A model generated the notes under the pieces. The model did not search any database. It was not told where the DNA came from and was given only the letters and a program-made list of their open reading frames with translations. Of a DNA stretch of 43,869 nucleotides, positions 31,152 through 40,183 are shown one piece after another (the stretch's first letter is position 1; each line of letters begins with the position of its first letter). A program made the translations under genes and the position numbers. This DNA is from Sedimentisphaerales bacterium. GTDB lineage: Bacteria > Planctomycetota > Phycisphaerae > Sedimentisphaerales > Anaerobacaceae. The stretch covers positions 1 through 43,869 of the forward strand of contig JAFGGH010000015.1 in NCBI GenBank assembly GCA_016930645.1. Direction: 5' to 3'.

Positions 31152-32564
31152 ATGTCCAAGCCTTTTATAGACGAAGATTTTGTATTGCAGTCGAAGTCGG
31201 CGCGCACTCTTTACCACGACTACGCAGAAAAGATGCCGATTTATGATTATCATTGCCACCTGCCCGCGGAACTCATTGCCAGAGACCATCAATTCGAGAA
31301 TATTACGCAGGTATGGCTTTACGGCGACCATTACAAATGGCGGGCGATGCGTACAAACGGCGTAGAAGAAAAATACTGCACCGGAGATGCGTCCGACCGG
31401 GAGAAATTCCAAAAATGGGCGCAAACCGTCCCTTACACTGTGCGAAATCCGCTTTACCACTGGACACATTTAGAGCTGAAAAATACGTTCGGTATAACAA
31501 AGCTACTCGGCCCTGATACCGCCGAAGAAATTTATGATGCCTGTAATGAAATGCTGCAAAGGCCGGAATTTAGTGTACGTGGTCTGCTTAAAAAGTTTAA
31601 TGTAAAACTGGTATGCACGACCGAAGGGCCGCTTGATAATCTCAAACATCACAAGAAAATCGCAGAAGATAATTTTGAAGTAAAAGTTTATGCGGCTTTT
31701 CGGCCTGATAAAGCGTTAGCTGTTGAGAACATCGGTTTTTTGAATGATTGGATTGATAAACTCGCAGCGGCGGCCAATACAGAAATTAAAACGTTTGTCG
31801 ATTTGTTGGAAGCTATAAAAAAACGCCACGACTATTTCGGTGAGAACGGTTGCAGACTTTCCGACTATGGTCTTGAAAAAGCCTATGCGGAGGATTACAC
31901 GCAAAGCCAAATCGATAACATTTTCAAAAAGATAAGAAATAAACAAACGCTCGATTCAAGCGAGCAGCTAAAATACAAATCCGCAGTGCTTTATGAATGC
32001 GCTTTAATGGATTCGGAGGCTGGCTGGGTAATGCAGCTTCATCTGGGGGCTATGCGCAACAACAATACTCGTATGTTCAAAAAACTCGGTCCCGATACCG
32101 GTTTTGACTCGATTGGTGATTTTCGCCAGGGACAAGCACTGGCGAAATTCCTGGATTCTCTTGATTCCAAAAACAAGCTTCCGAAAACTATTCTTTACAA
32201 CCTCAATCCCGCTGATAATGAATTGATGGCCACTATGACAGGCAATTTTCAGGACGGCTCGGCGCCCGGAAAGATTCAGTGGGGCTCGGCCTGGTGGTTC
32301 CTCGACACCAAAGACGGGATGGAGAAGCACCTTAACGCTCTTTCTAACCTCGGCCTTTTAAGCAGGTTTGTCGGTATGACTACCGATTCGCGGAGCTTTT
32401 TGTCCTTTCCGAGGCACGATTATTTCCGCAGGATTCTTTGCAATCTAATCGGGCAGGATATCGAGCGGGGCCTGTTACCGAAAGATTACGAACTGCTCGG
32501 TGCAATAGTGAGGGACATCTGTTTCAACAACGCAAAAAATTACTTTTCTATGGAAATTAACTGA
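31152..32564 (+). CDS. uxaC: Glucuronate (uronate) isomerase
   Basis: A 470-residue amidohydrolase-superfamily isomerase that converts D-glucuronate to D-fructuronate and D-galacturonate to D-tagaturonate, the entry step of hexuronate catabolism. The family N-terminus MSKPFIDEDFVLQSKSARTLYHDYA, metal motif YDYHCHLP (30-37), WKWRAMRTNG-type YKWRAMRTNGV (about 61-71) and the late TTDSRSFLSFPRHDYFRRILC segment are all present. GGAGC lies 8 nt before the ATG and 30 nt after the gnd stop, so it is co-transcribed. It closes the hexuronate set. Confidence 0.96.
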   Translation: MSKPFIDEDFVLQSKSARTLYHDYAEKMPIYDYHCHLPAELIARDHQFENITQVWLYGDHYKWRAMRTNGVEEKYCTGDASDREKFQKWAQTVPYTVRNPLYHWTHLELKNTFGITKLLGPDTAEEIYDACNEMLQRPEFSVRGLLKKFNVKLVCTTEGPLDNLKHHKKIAEDNFEVKVYAAFRPDKALAVENIGFLNDWIDKLAAAANTEIKTFVDLLEAIKKRHDYFGENGCRLSDYGLEKAYAEDYTQSQIDNIFKKIRNKQTLDSSEQLKYKSAVLYECALMDSEAGWVMQLHLGAMRNNNTRMFKKLGPDTGFDSIGDFRQGQALAKFLDSLDSKNKLPKTILYNLNPADNELMATMTGNFQDGSAPGKIQWGSAWWFLDTKDGMEKHLNALSNLGLLSRFVGMTTDSRSFLSFPRHDYFRRILCNLIGQDIERGLLPKDYELLGAIVRDICFNNAKNYFSMEIN

Positions 32565-32614
32565 GAATCACCCTCGTTTGGGGCGTTCAGGACTTTTCAA
32601 AATATATTTTTTTC

Positions 32615-32642
32615 TTGAAATTTGGGCCATTTATGGTATCTT
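32615..32642 (+). promoter_or_regulatory. Promoter upstream of the pilin-like gene
   Basis: TTGAAA (32615-32620), a 16-nt spacer and TATCTT (32637-32642), located 85 nt before the pilin-like start codon. Confidence 0.45.
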
Positions 32643-32726
32643 TATTAGCGACAGAATCAGGGCTAATGCGTTTTAATTTATGTATTGAAACCTGTCTTGG
32701 TTAATATCTTTCGAGGGATACAGGAA

Positions 32727-33539
32727 ATGAAAACTAAAGGATTCACTTTAGTCGAATTGCTTGTTGTCATTGCCATTATCGCTCTTTTAATGGGTGTTCT
32801 GATGCCAGCCATTAACAAAGCCCGGAAAATCGCCTATACCGCCATATGTTCTTCCAATCTTCGCCAGTGGTATATCATAGCCGAAATGTACACAATGAAT
32901 AACGAAGGTTTTTTCTGGGAAGGATGGGACGGTGTATCATATCCTGATAGTAACTGGTGGATGAATGCGCTGCGCAAATACTATGCCGATATAGACGAAA
33001 TTCGATGTTGTCCGTCAGCTACTAAAGTTGCATGGGAACTCGATGGTTCACCCGGCACCGGCAGACTGCCTTTCAGGGCGTGGGGTTATGACCCGGGTTT
33101 CTTTGGGACGGAAGACTATGGAAGCTATGCAGTTAATGGATGGCTGGAACATAGCCAGCGTAACTCGGAATCGGCTGCGCAAAAATTAAAATACTGGAGG
33201 AAAATTGACAAAGTCAAAAACGCAGGTAATGTCCCTTTTATGCTCGATGCCCAGTGGATTGACGCCTGGCCGGAACCGAGCCATGTCCCCCCTCAAACGC
33301 AAGATGAACCTGCCAATTTAGGTAGTGGTGGAAGTCATATGGTCCGTGTTTGTCAAAACCGCCATGACAGATACGAAAACTGTGTATTTATGGACGGTCA
33401 TGCGCGAAAAATCGGCCTGAAGGAGCTGTGGACATTAAAATGGTATGACGATTTTGATATTGGCGGCCCATACGGGAAAGGCGCCCCGATTACAGCATGG
33501 AATACAGCTGAATGGATGATACCTTTCAAAGCTTATTAA
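32727..33539 (+). CDS. Prepilin-type secreted protein with H-X9-DG motif
   Basis: A 270-residue type IV pilin-like protein. It starts [20 protein letters not shown], a canonical prepilin signal cleaved after the Gly and methylated on Phe, followed by a hydrophobic stalk. The body is cysteine- and tryptophan-rich, and the C-terminal part has the H-X9-DG signature ([12 protein letters not shown]). Such proteins are abundant in Planctomycetota; their functions are mostly unknown, possibly pseudopilins or surface proteins. I chose the ATG at 32727 because GAGGG lies 9 nt upstream and this puts the signal at the N-terminus. Confidence 0.9.
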   Translation: MKTKGFTLVELLVVIAIIALLMGVLMPAINKARKIAYTAICSSNLRQWYIIAEMYTMNNEGFFWEGWDGVSYPDSNWWMNALRKYYADIDEIRCCPSATKVAWELDGSPGTGRLPFRAWGYDPGFFGTEDYGSYAVNGWLEHSQRNSESAAQKLKYWRKIDKVKNAGNVPFMLDAQWIDAWPEPSHVPPQTQDEPANLGSGGSHMVRVCQNRHDRYENCVFMDGHARKIGLKELWTLKWYDDFDIGGPYGKGAPITAWNTAEWMIPFKAY

Positions 33540-33594
33540 TGCTTTGACCTTATCAGTTTTTAGCATCGCGAGACCGGCGGAAAATACTTCAGCT

Positions 33595-34227
33595 TTAAAA
33601 ATATCTGGCCGACTTTTCTGCCTGTTCAACGGCTTCTTTTAACCTGGCCTGTGCAGTTTCAGCACCTGCGGCCAGTGTAGGTTCGACTATTATTGATTTT
33701 ATATCGCCGAATCCCATAAAGCCGAATATCTGCTCGATATATCTTTTCTGTAAATCATAAGCCTGTGCCTTGGTTCCTTCAGCGTATTGGCCGCCGCGGG
33801 CATAGATGACTAAAAGAGGTTTACCGGTAACCAGGCCTGTATAGCCTTTCTGCGAATCGTAGCTGAACGTATAACCCGGCTGAACGATGATATCGATGTA
33901 CTGTTTTAGTTTGTAAGGGATAGAGAAGTTCCACATCGGCACCGAAAGTACGTACTTATCAGCCGATTTGAATTGCTCGATAACATTTTCAATTTCTTTC
34001 CAGGCCTGTAATTCTTCCTGTGTATGTTCGGCGCCGTGCATAATTGTATATTTAGCCTGAACCGCCAAACCGTCAAAGGAGGGTAAATCGGCTTCAAAGA
34101 CATTGAGCTTTTCGATTATATCATCGGGATTTTTCTGCTTGTAGGCATCTAAGAAAGCCTGTGCAACCTGATTTGATTGTGAACGTTGTCCTCTCGGCGA
34201 CGCCTGAATGTATAATAATTTTGCCAT
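33595..34227 (-). CDS. azoR: FMN-dependent NADH-azoreductase
   Basis: A 210-residue flavodoxin-like quinone/azo reductase. The FMN-phosphate loop is SPRGQRSQSNQVA (about 10-22), the isoalloxazine-binding PMWNFSIPYKLKQYID (about 97-112) is the family signature, and YARGGQY (about 142-148) follows. It reduces quinones or azo compounds with NADH, usually for protection against electrophiles. Length and start match AzoR. It converges with the pilin-like gene and stands alone. Confidence 0.94.
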   Translation of the reverse strand: MAKLLYIQASPRGQRSQSNQVAQAFLDAYKQKNPDDIIEKLNVFEADLPSFDGLAVQAKYTIMHGAEHTQEELQAWKEIENVIEQFKSADKYVLSVPMWNFSIPYKLKQYIDIIVQPGYTFSYDSQKGYTGLVTGKPLLVIYARGGQYAEGTKAQAYDLQKRYIEQIFGFMGFGDIKSIIVEPTLAAGAETAQARLKEAVEQAEKSARYF

Positions 34228-34315
34228 AATTGTTCCCCTGTCTTAATGTTTTCTTTTTGTGTTGCAATATGGGCTGCAACTATAATTTTAACTACCAGGT
34301 CGATGATTTTAAATA

Positions 34316-35020
34316 TTATTTCGGCCAGTCAGTGCCTTTGATGCCATCGACAGTAAGATTCGGATTAGGATTGCCGTCTCTGGCAGGGCGGATTTTTTTA
34401 GCTTTTAGATATTGGACAGAGCCGTCGGCAAAAAGATAATTGCGGCTTCCCTCCCAGCACCACCAGCCGGAATCCTTGGTACTTATCCGTTCGTGGACGC
34501 TGAGCCATTCACCAATCAGAATTTTTCCGGTTGGGTTTTTAACGGAAAATCTTTTTTGTACGACAAAAGGCTGAGGATTTGTGTAATTATCGCTTGGGCT
34601 GCTCATATTGTTAATCTGCGCCGGGCTGTGATAAAAGGCCATCGAATACGCGTAACTTGTCGAACCGTATATTTCACTGCTTACCTTATCGGCAGGGCAG
34701 AACAAAACGGACGGATTTTCCTCATCGATATTTCCTCCCAGATAAGGCTGAATAAAAGGCCGCCATCCTCTTCCCATCCATAACCAGACATCGTTGGGCT
34801 CATCTTCAGCGCAGGGATATATATCATTGTTATTTTCAAGATACATATCCACTCCAAGGTTGATTTGTCTGAGGTTGCTCTTACACTGGATTAGCTGAGC
34901 CTGAGAAAGGGCTTTGCCGAGGCAGGGCACCAGTATCGCCATTAGAAGGGCGATTATACCCAGAACCACAAGAAGCTCTACGAGAGTAAAGGCGGGCTGG
35001 AAATTCCTTCTTCCGAACAT
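34316..35020 (-). CDS. Prepilin-type secreted protein with FxDGSV motif
   Basis: A 234-residue type IV pilin-like protein. [22 protein letters not shown] (about 11-32) is the prepilin helix, but the residue before Phe11 is Ala (QPAFTLVE), not the usual Gly, so peptidase cleavage may be inefficient. The C-terminal part has NYLFADGSVQYLKA, the conserved DG-x-V ending of this secreted family. It is a paralogue in type of the protein at 32727. The azoreductase gene lies downstream on the same strand. Confidence 0.88.
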   Translation of the reverse strand: MFGRRNFQPAFTLVELLVVLGIIALLMAILVPCLGKALSQAQLIQCKSNLRQINLGVDMYLENNNDIYPCAEDEPNDVWLWMGRGWRPFIQPYLGGNIDEENPSVLFCPADKVSSEIYGSTSYAYSMAFYHSPAQINNMSSPSDNYTNPQPFVVQKRFSVKNPTGKILIGEWLSVHERISTKDSGWWCWEGSRNYLFADGSVQYLKAKKIRPARDGNPNPNLTVDGIKGTDWPK

Positions 35021-35104
35021 AACGCTATCCTTAAAAACAGCCGTGAATCGATTTTGTTTTATTGGCTTTTTAATAAATTATGGAACACAGGAATAAATCC
35101 ATAC

Positions 35105-35235
35105 TATCGTATATCGGTTTCGGTTTCGCCGCTCGTATCGGTTTGGTAAAACGTGAATCGTAGTTTATTCCGCCACCGTTAGACGATAAACGTTACGAGC
35201 CGCGTAAACGAATGACGAAAGACGATTTTTATTTC
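35105..35235. repeat. Palindromic intergenic repeat, family A copy 2
   Basis: Related to the repeat at 7262: AACGTGAATCGTAG matches AACGTAAATCGTGG, ACGATAAACGTTACGAGCCGCG matches ACGATATTCGATACGAACCGCG, and both end in an ATTTCGGATTT- or ATCTCGGATTTT-type tail. Internal arms CTCGTATCGG and CGTTACGAGC form an inverted repeat. It lies between two genes transcribed leftwards (glmS and the pilin-like gene). Confidence 0.6.
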
Positions 35236-35297
35236 GGATTTAGTGCTTCGAATTTTACCGTGTTTCTTTTTTTTTCAAAGAGCAAAAGAGCAATAGG

Positions 35298-37163
35298 TTA
35301 TTCCACAGTTACGCTCTTTGCGAGATTTCGGGGTTTATCGACATCGTGCCCCCGCAATACCGCAGCGTGATATGCCAATAACTGAAGGGGGATTACCGTC
35401 AGCATCGGCTGCAAAAGCTCCGGAGCGTCCGGGACGGAAATCAGGTGGTCGGCAACTGTAGAGATATTCTCATCTCCTTCTGTGGCGACGATAATTGTCT
35501 TGCCGCCTCGTGCCCGGACCTCCTCGATATTGCCCATAATTTTGTCGTATTGCGGCCCCTTGGTTGCGATGAATACCGCGGGCATTTTGTCCGTAATAAG
35601 GGCGATAGGGCCGTGCTTCATTTCCGCCGCCGGCAGGCCTTCGGCGTGGATATAGCTGATTTCCTTCAGCTTTAATGCTCCTTCGAGTGCTACCGGATAG
35701 TTAAATCCTCTACCAAGGAACAGCCAGTTCTCTTTATCTATATTGGCCTGTGCGATTTTCTTTATGTTTGAAGATTGCTCGAGTATTTTGTTTATCTTAT
35801 CAGGTATTTTCAGCAGTTCCTTGATATAGAATTCTACCTGGTCGCTGCTTATATGCTTTCTTCTGCCAAGCTCAAGTGCCAGCATCGTTAAAACCGCTAC
35901 CTGTGCCGTAAACGCCTTGGTGCTGGCAACGCCTATTTCAGGGCCGACATGCAAATAGATTCCGGCGTCCGTTTGCCTTGCAATAGATGAGCCGACCGCA
36001 TTAACTATGCCGACTACTGTTGCACCGCGTTCCTTGGCCTGCTCTACCGCCGCCAGTGTATCTGCTGTTTCACCGGATTGACTTATACAAATTACAACCG
36101 TTCCGACTTCGATTACCGGATTTCTATATCTGAATTCGCTTGCATACTCGGTTTCGGTCGGTATTCGAACCAGGTTTTCAAACAAAAATTCACCGACCAA
36201 TCCGGCATGCCACGCTGTTCCGCAGGCGGTTATAATAATTCTTTTGGTTTTTGTCAGCTCACGAAGGTAATTACTTACGCCGCCAAGAACGATTTTGTTA
36301 TCACGGGTATCGAGTCTTCCGCCCATACATGTTTCAAGGGCATGGGGCTGCTCGAAGATTTCTTTGAGCATATGATGCTCGAAACCGTCAAGCTCGATTT
36401 GTTCAAGAGAAAATTCTATTTCCTTGAGGACTTTTGATACTGATACGTTATCGATGGTCTTGGTGGAAAATCCTTCAGGAGTAATCGTTACCATCTCGTT
36501 ATCAGCCAGATAAACCGCTTGTGTCGTATGCTCGACAATAGCGGCGGCATCTGAGGCAAGGATATACTCGTTATTACCGACTCCGAGAATTAACGGGCTG
36601 CCTTTTTTAGCTCCTATAAGTGTGCCGGGGAAGTCCGAGCACAATATCGCCAGGCCGTATGTTCCGTGAACTTCGTGCAATGCCCTTTGAACAGCCCATT
36701 CAAATTTGTTTTGGCCTGAACCGGGACCGTTGCCGCCGTTAGTTTCGTGACAATAAAAATAACCTATTAAATTTGATATGACTTCCGTGTCGGTTTCAGT
36801 TATGAAATTAACTCCCTCGCCTTCGAGCCATTTTCGCAGCGTAGCGAAGTTTTCGATGATGCCGTTATGTACCACTGCGATTTTTCCGGTATAATCTAAA
36901 TGCGGATGTGCGTTGGTGGTATTGGGCTTGCCGTGTGTGGCCCAGCGGGTATGGCCGATTCCGAGGGTATCTTCTTTGCGAGGCGGCTCGAGAATATCTT
37001 CCAGCACGCTAATCCTGCCGCTGGTCTTTGTGATTTTAATTGTTCCGTCACGGAGGATTGCTACTCCCGCAGAATCGTAACCGCGGTATTCGAGTCTTTT
37101 CAGTCCTTCAATCAATATAGGCTGAACCGTCTTTTTGCCTAAGTAAGCTACTATTCCACACAT
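35298..37163 (-). CDS. glmS: Glutamine-fructose-6-phosphate aminotransferase (isomerizing)
   Basis: A 621-residue enzyme making glucosamine-6-phosphate from fructose-6-phosphate and glutamine, the first step toward UDP-GlcNAc, peptidoglycan and LPS. MCGIVAYLG provides the N-terminal nucleophile Cys (Cys2), with RGYDSAG (27-33) and HTRWATHG (about 71-78) in the glutaminase domain. The two SIS isomerase domains follow, with SQSGETADT and the C-terminal AKSVTVE. A GGAG Shine-Dalgarno precedes the ATG. I looked at the roughly 100-nt leader and saw no glmS ribozyme. Confidence 0.97.
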   Translation of the reverse strand: MCGIVAYLGKKTVQPILIEGLKRLEYRGYDSAGVAILRDGTIKITKTSGRISVLEDILEPPRKEDTLGIGHTRWATHGKPNTTNAHPHLDYTGKIAVVHNGIIENFATLRKWLEGEGVNFITETDTEVISNLIGYFYCHETNGGNGPGSGQNKFEWAVQRALHEVHGTYGLAILCSDFPGTLIGAKKGSPLILGVGNNEYILASDAAAIVEHTTQAVYLADNEMVTITPEGFSTKTIDNVSVSKVLKEIEFSLEQIELDGFEHHMLKEIFEQPHALETCMGGRLDTRDNKIVLGGVSNYLRELTKTKRIIITACGTAWHAGLVGEFLFENLVRIPTETEYASEFRYRNPVIEVGTVVICISQSGETADTLAAVEQAKERGATVVGIVNAVGSSIARQTDAGIYLHVGPEIGVASTKAFTAQVAVLTMLALELGRRKHISSDQVEFYIKELLKIPDKINKILEQSSNIKKIAQANIDKENWLFLGRGFNYPVALEGALKLKEISYIHAEGLPAAEMKHGPIALITDKMPAVFIATKGPQYDKIMGNIEEVRARGGKTIIVATEGDENISTVADHLISVPDAPELLQPMLTVIPLQLLAYHAAVLRGHDVDKPRNLAKSVTVE

Positions 37164-37225
37164 AACATTCTCCGCCTTAAAGATAAACCGGCAAATTAAA
37201 GCTTCTTATCGAAGCATAAACTCCC

Positions 37226-37254
37226 ATTATATCTGAAATAAGGCTGACTTACAA
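37226..37254 (-). promoter_or_regulatory. Promoter of glmS
   Basis: On the minus strand, TTGTAA (37254-37249), a 17-nt spacer and a perfect TATAAT (37231-37226), 63 nt upstream of the glmS start codon. Confidence 0.6.
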
Positions 37255-37372
37255 CCTACGCTGATGAAATTATATTTGTTCAATATTATTATGATTCACC
37301 CGTTTGGAATCGGTTTAATTTTATCTGATATTATCGGTTTTTGCAGTGGGATTTTCCTGATGTGGAAGGTTT

Positions 37373-40021
37373 TTATTCGAAGCAATCCGGGACCATCGTA
37401 CAGTCAAGCCACTCAACGCAAAATGTTGCAAGGTTATTTAAATCATTCTGAGTGAGCCAGATTTGAGCGAATTCGGCAAAATCCTCAAGGTCAACATCAC
37501 AGTCATTATCCGAATCATTGTCTGGCGGCTCGGCGCAGATATGGTCTTCCACAAAATCGGTGTATAGTATCGCTACATCAGTGGGACTGAGCGGATAATC
37601 GAATATCTTAACTTCGTCAAGCAAGCCGGTATATGAAACAAAACCTGTTTGCGTCTCAGCTCCAAAGACCAGAGGCTCATTGTTTGTTGCCGGAACCGTG
37701 AAGTTCGGCCCGCTTTCTGTATTAAATCTGCCGTCAACATAAAGCTTTAGCATCCCGGTTGTCGGGTCATATATTCCGGTTAGTATATGCCACAGGCCGT
37801 CATTGATTGAGTCATCGCTGATTAGATTACCGTGAACATTTCTGAGGGAAATGTACGGTTTGCCTAAGTTTGTTCCAACAAGCCAGCCACTCCACGGTTC
37901 TTCTCGGTATTGCTTGGAAATCATCGCCGTCCAGTTTGCAGTGGTTGTCGTTTTTACCCAGAGATTTACCGTCAGCCCTTCGGGATAGAAGTTAAAAGGC
38001 TGGTTTGTATCATTAAAGATTATCACATGTCCGCCACCCGGAAACTCATAAGCCTGGCCTTCTATGCCACCGGACACGAAGTAACCGGCTCCGCCGTCAT
38101 CGCCTGTCCAGCCGTTGCCGGACGAATCGGTCAGGTCGTTATTAAGCCTCCAGTAACCTGCCAGATGCTTGATTTTAAGTTTGGCTTGTTCGCTTTTGAT
38201 GGTATTCAAAGGGCCTGTTACGACACAGTAATAACTGCCTTCGTTTGAGTCCTGGACGTTATTAATTGGAAGGACAGATGAATCATTGCCAATAGCCTGG
38301 TCATTTATACCGTTAATGTATTTGTACCATTGATAAGAACAGGGGTCATTCGGACCAACCCCGACTGAAAATTTGACGTCTTCGCCGGCAAAGACATATT
38401 TATCTTGGGGCTGCTTGTCGAAATATATCCAGTCCCCGGCCTCCAGCTCCGAGCTGACTAATGTCACCACGCTGCGGGAAGGAATAATAATGTTAGACGT
38501 TGGAGCTATATTGACATAGGCTGTAAGGTCATCATCGGCGTCGGTAACATAAGGTATCCAGGAATTTATTGTAAGGCCTGGGTCGAGATTAATGCAGTTA
38601 AGGTCGATTAAATACTGCTGTGTTGTCCAGTTGATAATAACAATTACCAGTTTCTGTTCTTCGGTGTTTTTGTATGCGGACATCATTAAGGCAGTTTGTG
38701 TATCTTCCGGTGTCGGATTGTCCGAACGGCTCAGATTTATCCGGTACATTCCCGGCCTGATGAACCTGCTGAAATTGCCCATTACCCAGAGTGATTTAGA
38801 GTCGTAGTAATTACCATCGGTCAGGTTTTCATCTACATATACCAGACCGTCGTTAAAGTTATAAATTGAAACGGCGAGCCACCATTCCCACGAAACAGCT
38901 TCGGCAATAATGAGGTCAAAATGCATAACGCGTGCCATCTGCAGGGCCGGGTTCATCCCCAAATCTCTTGGGCTGCCCAGGTCGTTTAGATGACAATACT
39001 CACTTTGGTAATATTTCAGAGCGGGATACTCATCGAGTTTGCTTTTCAGACTTTGCCTTTTCGGTACAAGTCCCCGGTCGGGTGTGTCCGTCCAGTAGCT
39101 GTGTGAATTTATCTGATTGCTCAGCTTATCACCGATATAGACAGATGAGCCGGTGCCAAAAAAGTTGTCAATCTGGTCGCCCGTTTCGTCGCTACTGTTA
39201 GTATAGAGATATTCGATACTGCCTGCTTCAGCTATCATAATCTCCGTGGTCAGTCCCCTTGACTGAAGTTCGGGATAAAGCTCGTTGACCTCCTGTCGAA
39301 TGTCCTCGTTGCTGTATCTGCACCCTTCCTGGCTGTTGCCTTCCCAGTCCCACTGCGGTTCGTTAAACGGGCTTAGATAATTAAAGGTTATGTCTTCTTC
39401 ATCGTTGAAATGTTCCATAATGTCGGCAAGGTAAACGGCGAAATCATCGAACTTATCATCGGCAAGGTTTGTCGAGCCTGAACCGGAGTCACAAAACGCT
39501 TTTCCGTTCTTTGTCATATTAATCGGCGGGCTGTTGCAAAACGCCAGAAAATGCTCTACGCCTCTGTCCTTTGCCGCCTGCAGGAACCATCTCTGTCCGG
39601 GCAGGCGCCACCAGTCATAATCATTATAGTCCGTGGATAAAAAAGTGTCGGCTCTTCGCCATACGCTGCTTATGTATGTTTGCCTGCTGCTTCCGGCGCC
39701 GAGATTGAATCGCCAGGCTGAAAGGCCTGCTCCTTTTGGATTGTTATTCTCGTCCAGACCGGTCTCAAAGAGATAATCGGCAATAGCATTTTTTTTGGCA
39801 ACGGGCCAATTTCCGATATACTGGCAGGTCCAGCAGTCCGAAGCACCAAAGGTCTCCATTTGCTGCTTGTTATCCGTGTAATCGACCGTAACAATGATAT
39901 CAGCCTCAGCGGTAGTTGCTATATTGCCGCCGGAACCCGGCAGACACGGAACGTAAGCTGCTGTCGAATAAGCGCTTAGAGTGAATATGACAAACAATAC
40001 GTAATAAGTGGCTCTATTCAT
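37373..40021 (-). CDS. GH30-type endo-glycosidase with Ig, LamG and dockerin-like modules
   Basis: An 882-residue secreted enzyme. Signal peptide 1-22; a GH30 barrel with its beta-sandwich (about 45-525). FGASDCWTCQYIGNWP (58-73) and SPFNEPQWDWEG (217-228, acid/base E221) resemble endo-beta-1,6-galactanases, with the nucleophile E341 in YYQSEYCHL. An Ig-like domain (about 530-617, CSYQWYK...GSYYC), a LamG/concanavalin-like domain (about 620-818) and a dockerin-like repeat DSDNDCDVDLEDFAEFAQIWL (836-856) follow. Likely substrates are beta-1,6-galactan side chains of arabinogalactan; this is by resemblance. Translation ends in CFE, with no membrane anchor seen. Confidence 0.88.
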   Translation of the reverse strand: MNRATYYVLFVIFTLSAYSTAAYVPCLPGSGGNIATTAEADIIVTVDYTDNKQQMETFGASDCWTCQYIGNWPVAKKNAIADYLFETGLDENNNPKGAGLSAWRFNLGAGSSRQTYISSVWRRADTFLSTDYNDYDWWRLPGQRWFLQAAKDRGVEHFLAFCNSPPINMTKNGKAFCDSGSGSTNLADDKFDDFAVYLADIMEHFNDEEDITFNYLSPFNEPQWDWEGNSQEGCRYSNEDIRQEVNELYPELQSRGLTTEIMIAEAGSIEYLYTNSSDETGDQIDNFFGTGSSVYIGDKLSNQINSHSYWTDTPDRGLVPKRQSLKSKLDEYPALKYYQSEYCHLNDLGSPRDLGMNPALQMARVMHFDLIIAEAVSWEWWLAVSIYNFNDGLVYVDENLTDGNYYDSKSLWVMGNFSRFIRPGMYRINLSRSDNPTPEDTQTALMMSAYKNTEEQKLVIVIINWTTQQYLIDLNCINLDPGLTINSWIPYVTDADDDLTAYVNIAPTSNIIIPSRSVVTLVSSELEAGDWIYFDKQPQDKYVFAGEDVKFSVGVGPNDPCSYQWYKYINGINDQAIGNDSSVLPINNVQDSNEGSYYCVVTGPLNTIKSEQAKLKIKHLAGYWRLNNDLTDSSGNGWTGDDGGAGYFVSGGIEGQAYEFPGGGHVIIFNDTNQPFNFYPEGLTVNLWVKTTTTANWTAMISKQYREEPWSGWLVGTNLGKPYISLRNVHGNLISDDSINDGLWHILTGIYDPTTGMLKLYVDGRFNTESGPNFTVPATNNEPLVFGAETQTGFVSYTGLLDEVKIFDYPLSPTDVAILYTDFVEDHICAEPPDNDSDNDCDVDLEDFAEFAQIWLTQNDLNNLATFCVEWLDCTMVPDCFE

Positions 40022-40183
40022 CTACCCTGCCATTAAGAGGCACCCCATTATGAATAATTAAAGAGAATTTAAAAACTGGATCAATGATTCTCATTTAGAA
40101 ATATCATAACAAATAAACAATCAAAATTCAATAACTTAATACCACGCTATCGCCCGTTTTCGATGTTGTTATAAAGGGGATAA

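Noticed and set aside
30603-31469. Minus-strand frame of 288 codons opposite gnd and uxaC
   Set aside because: It spans two well-supported genes on the other strand and has no recognisable domain.
37164-37260. glmS ribozyme in the glmS leader
   Set aside because: The leader is too short and I see none of the ribozyme's conserved stems.
37264-37455. Plus-strand frame of 63 codons between glmS and the GH30 gene
   Set aside because: It overlaps the end of the GH30 gene, lacks a Shine-Dalgarno and shows no family.
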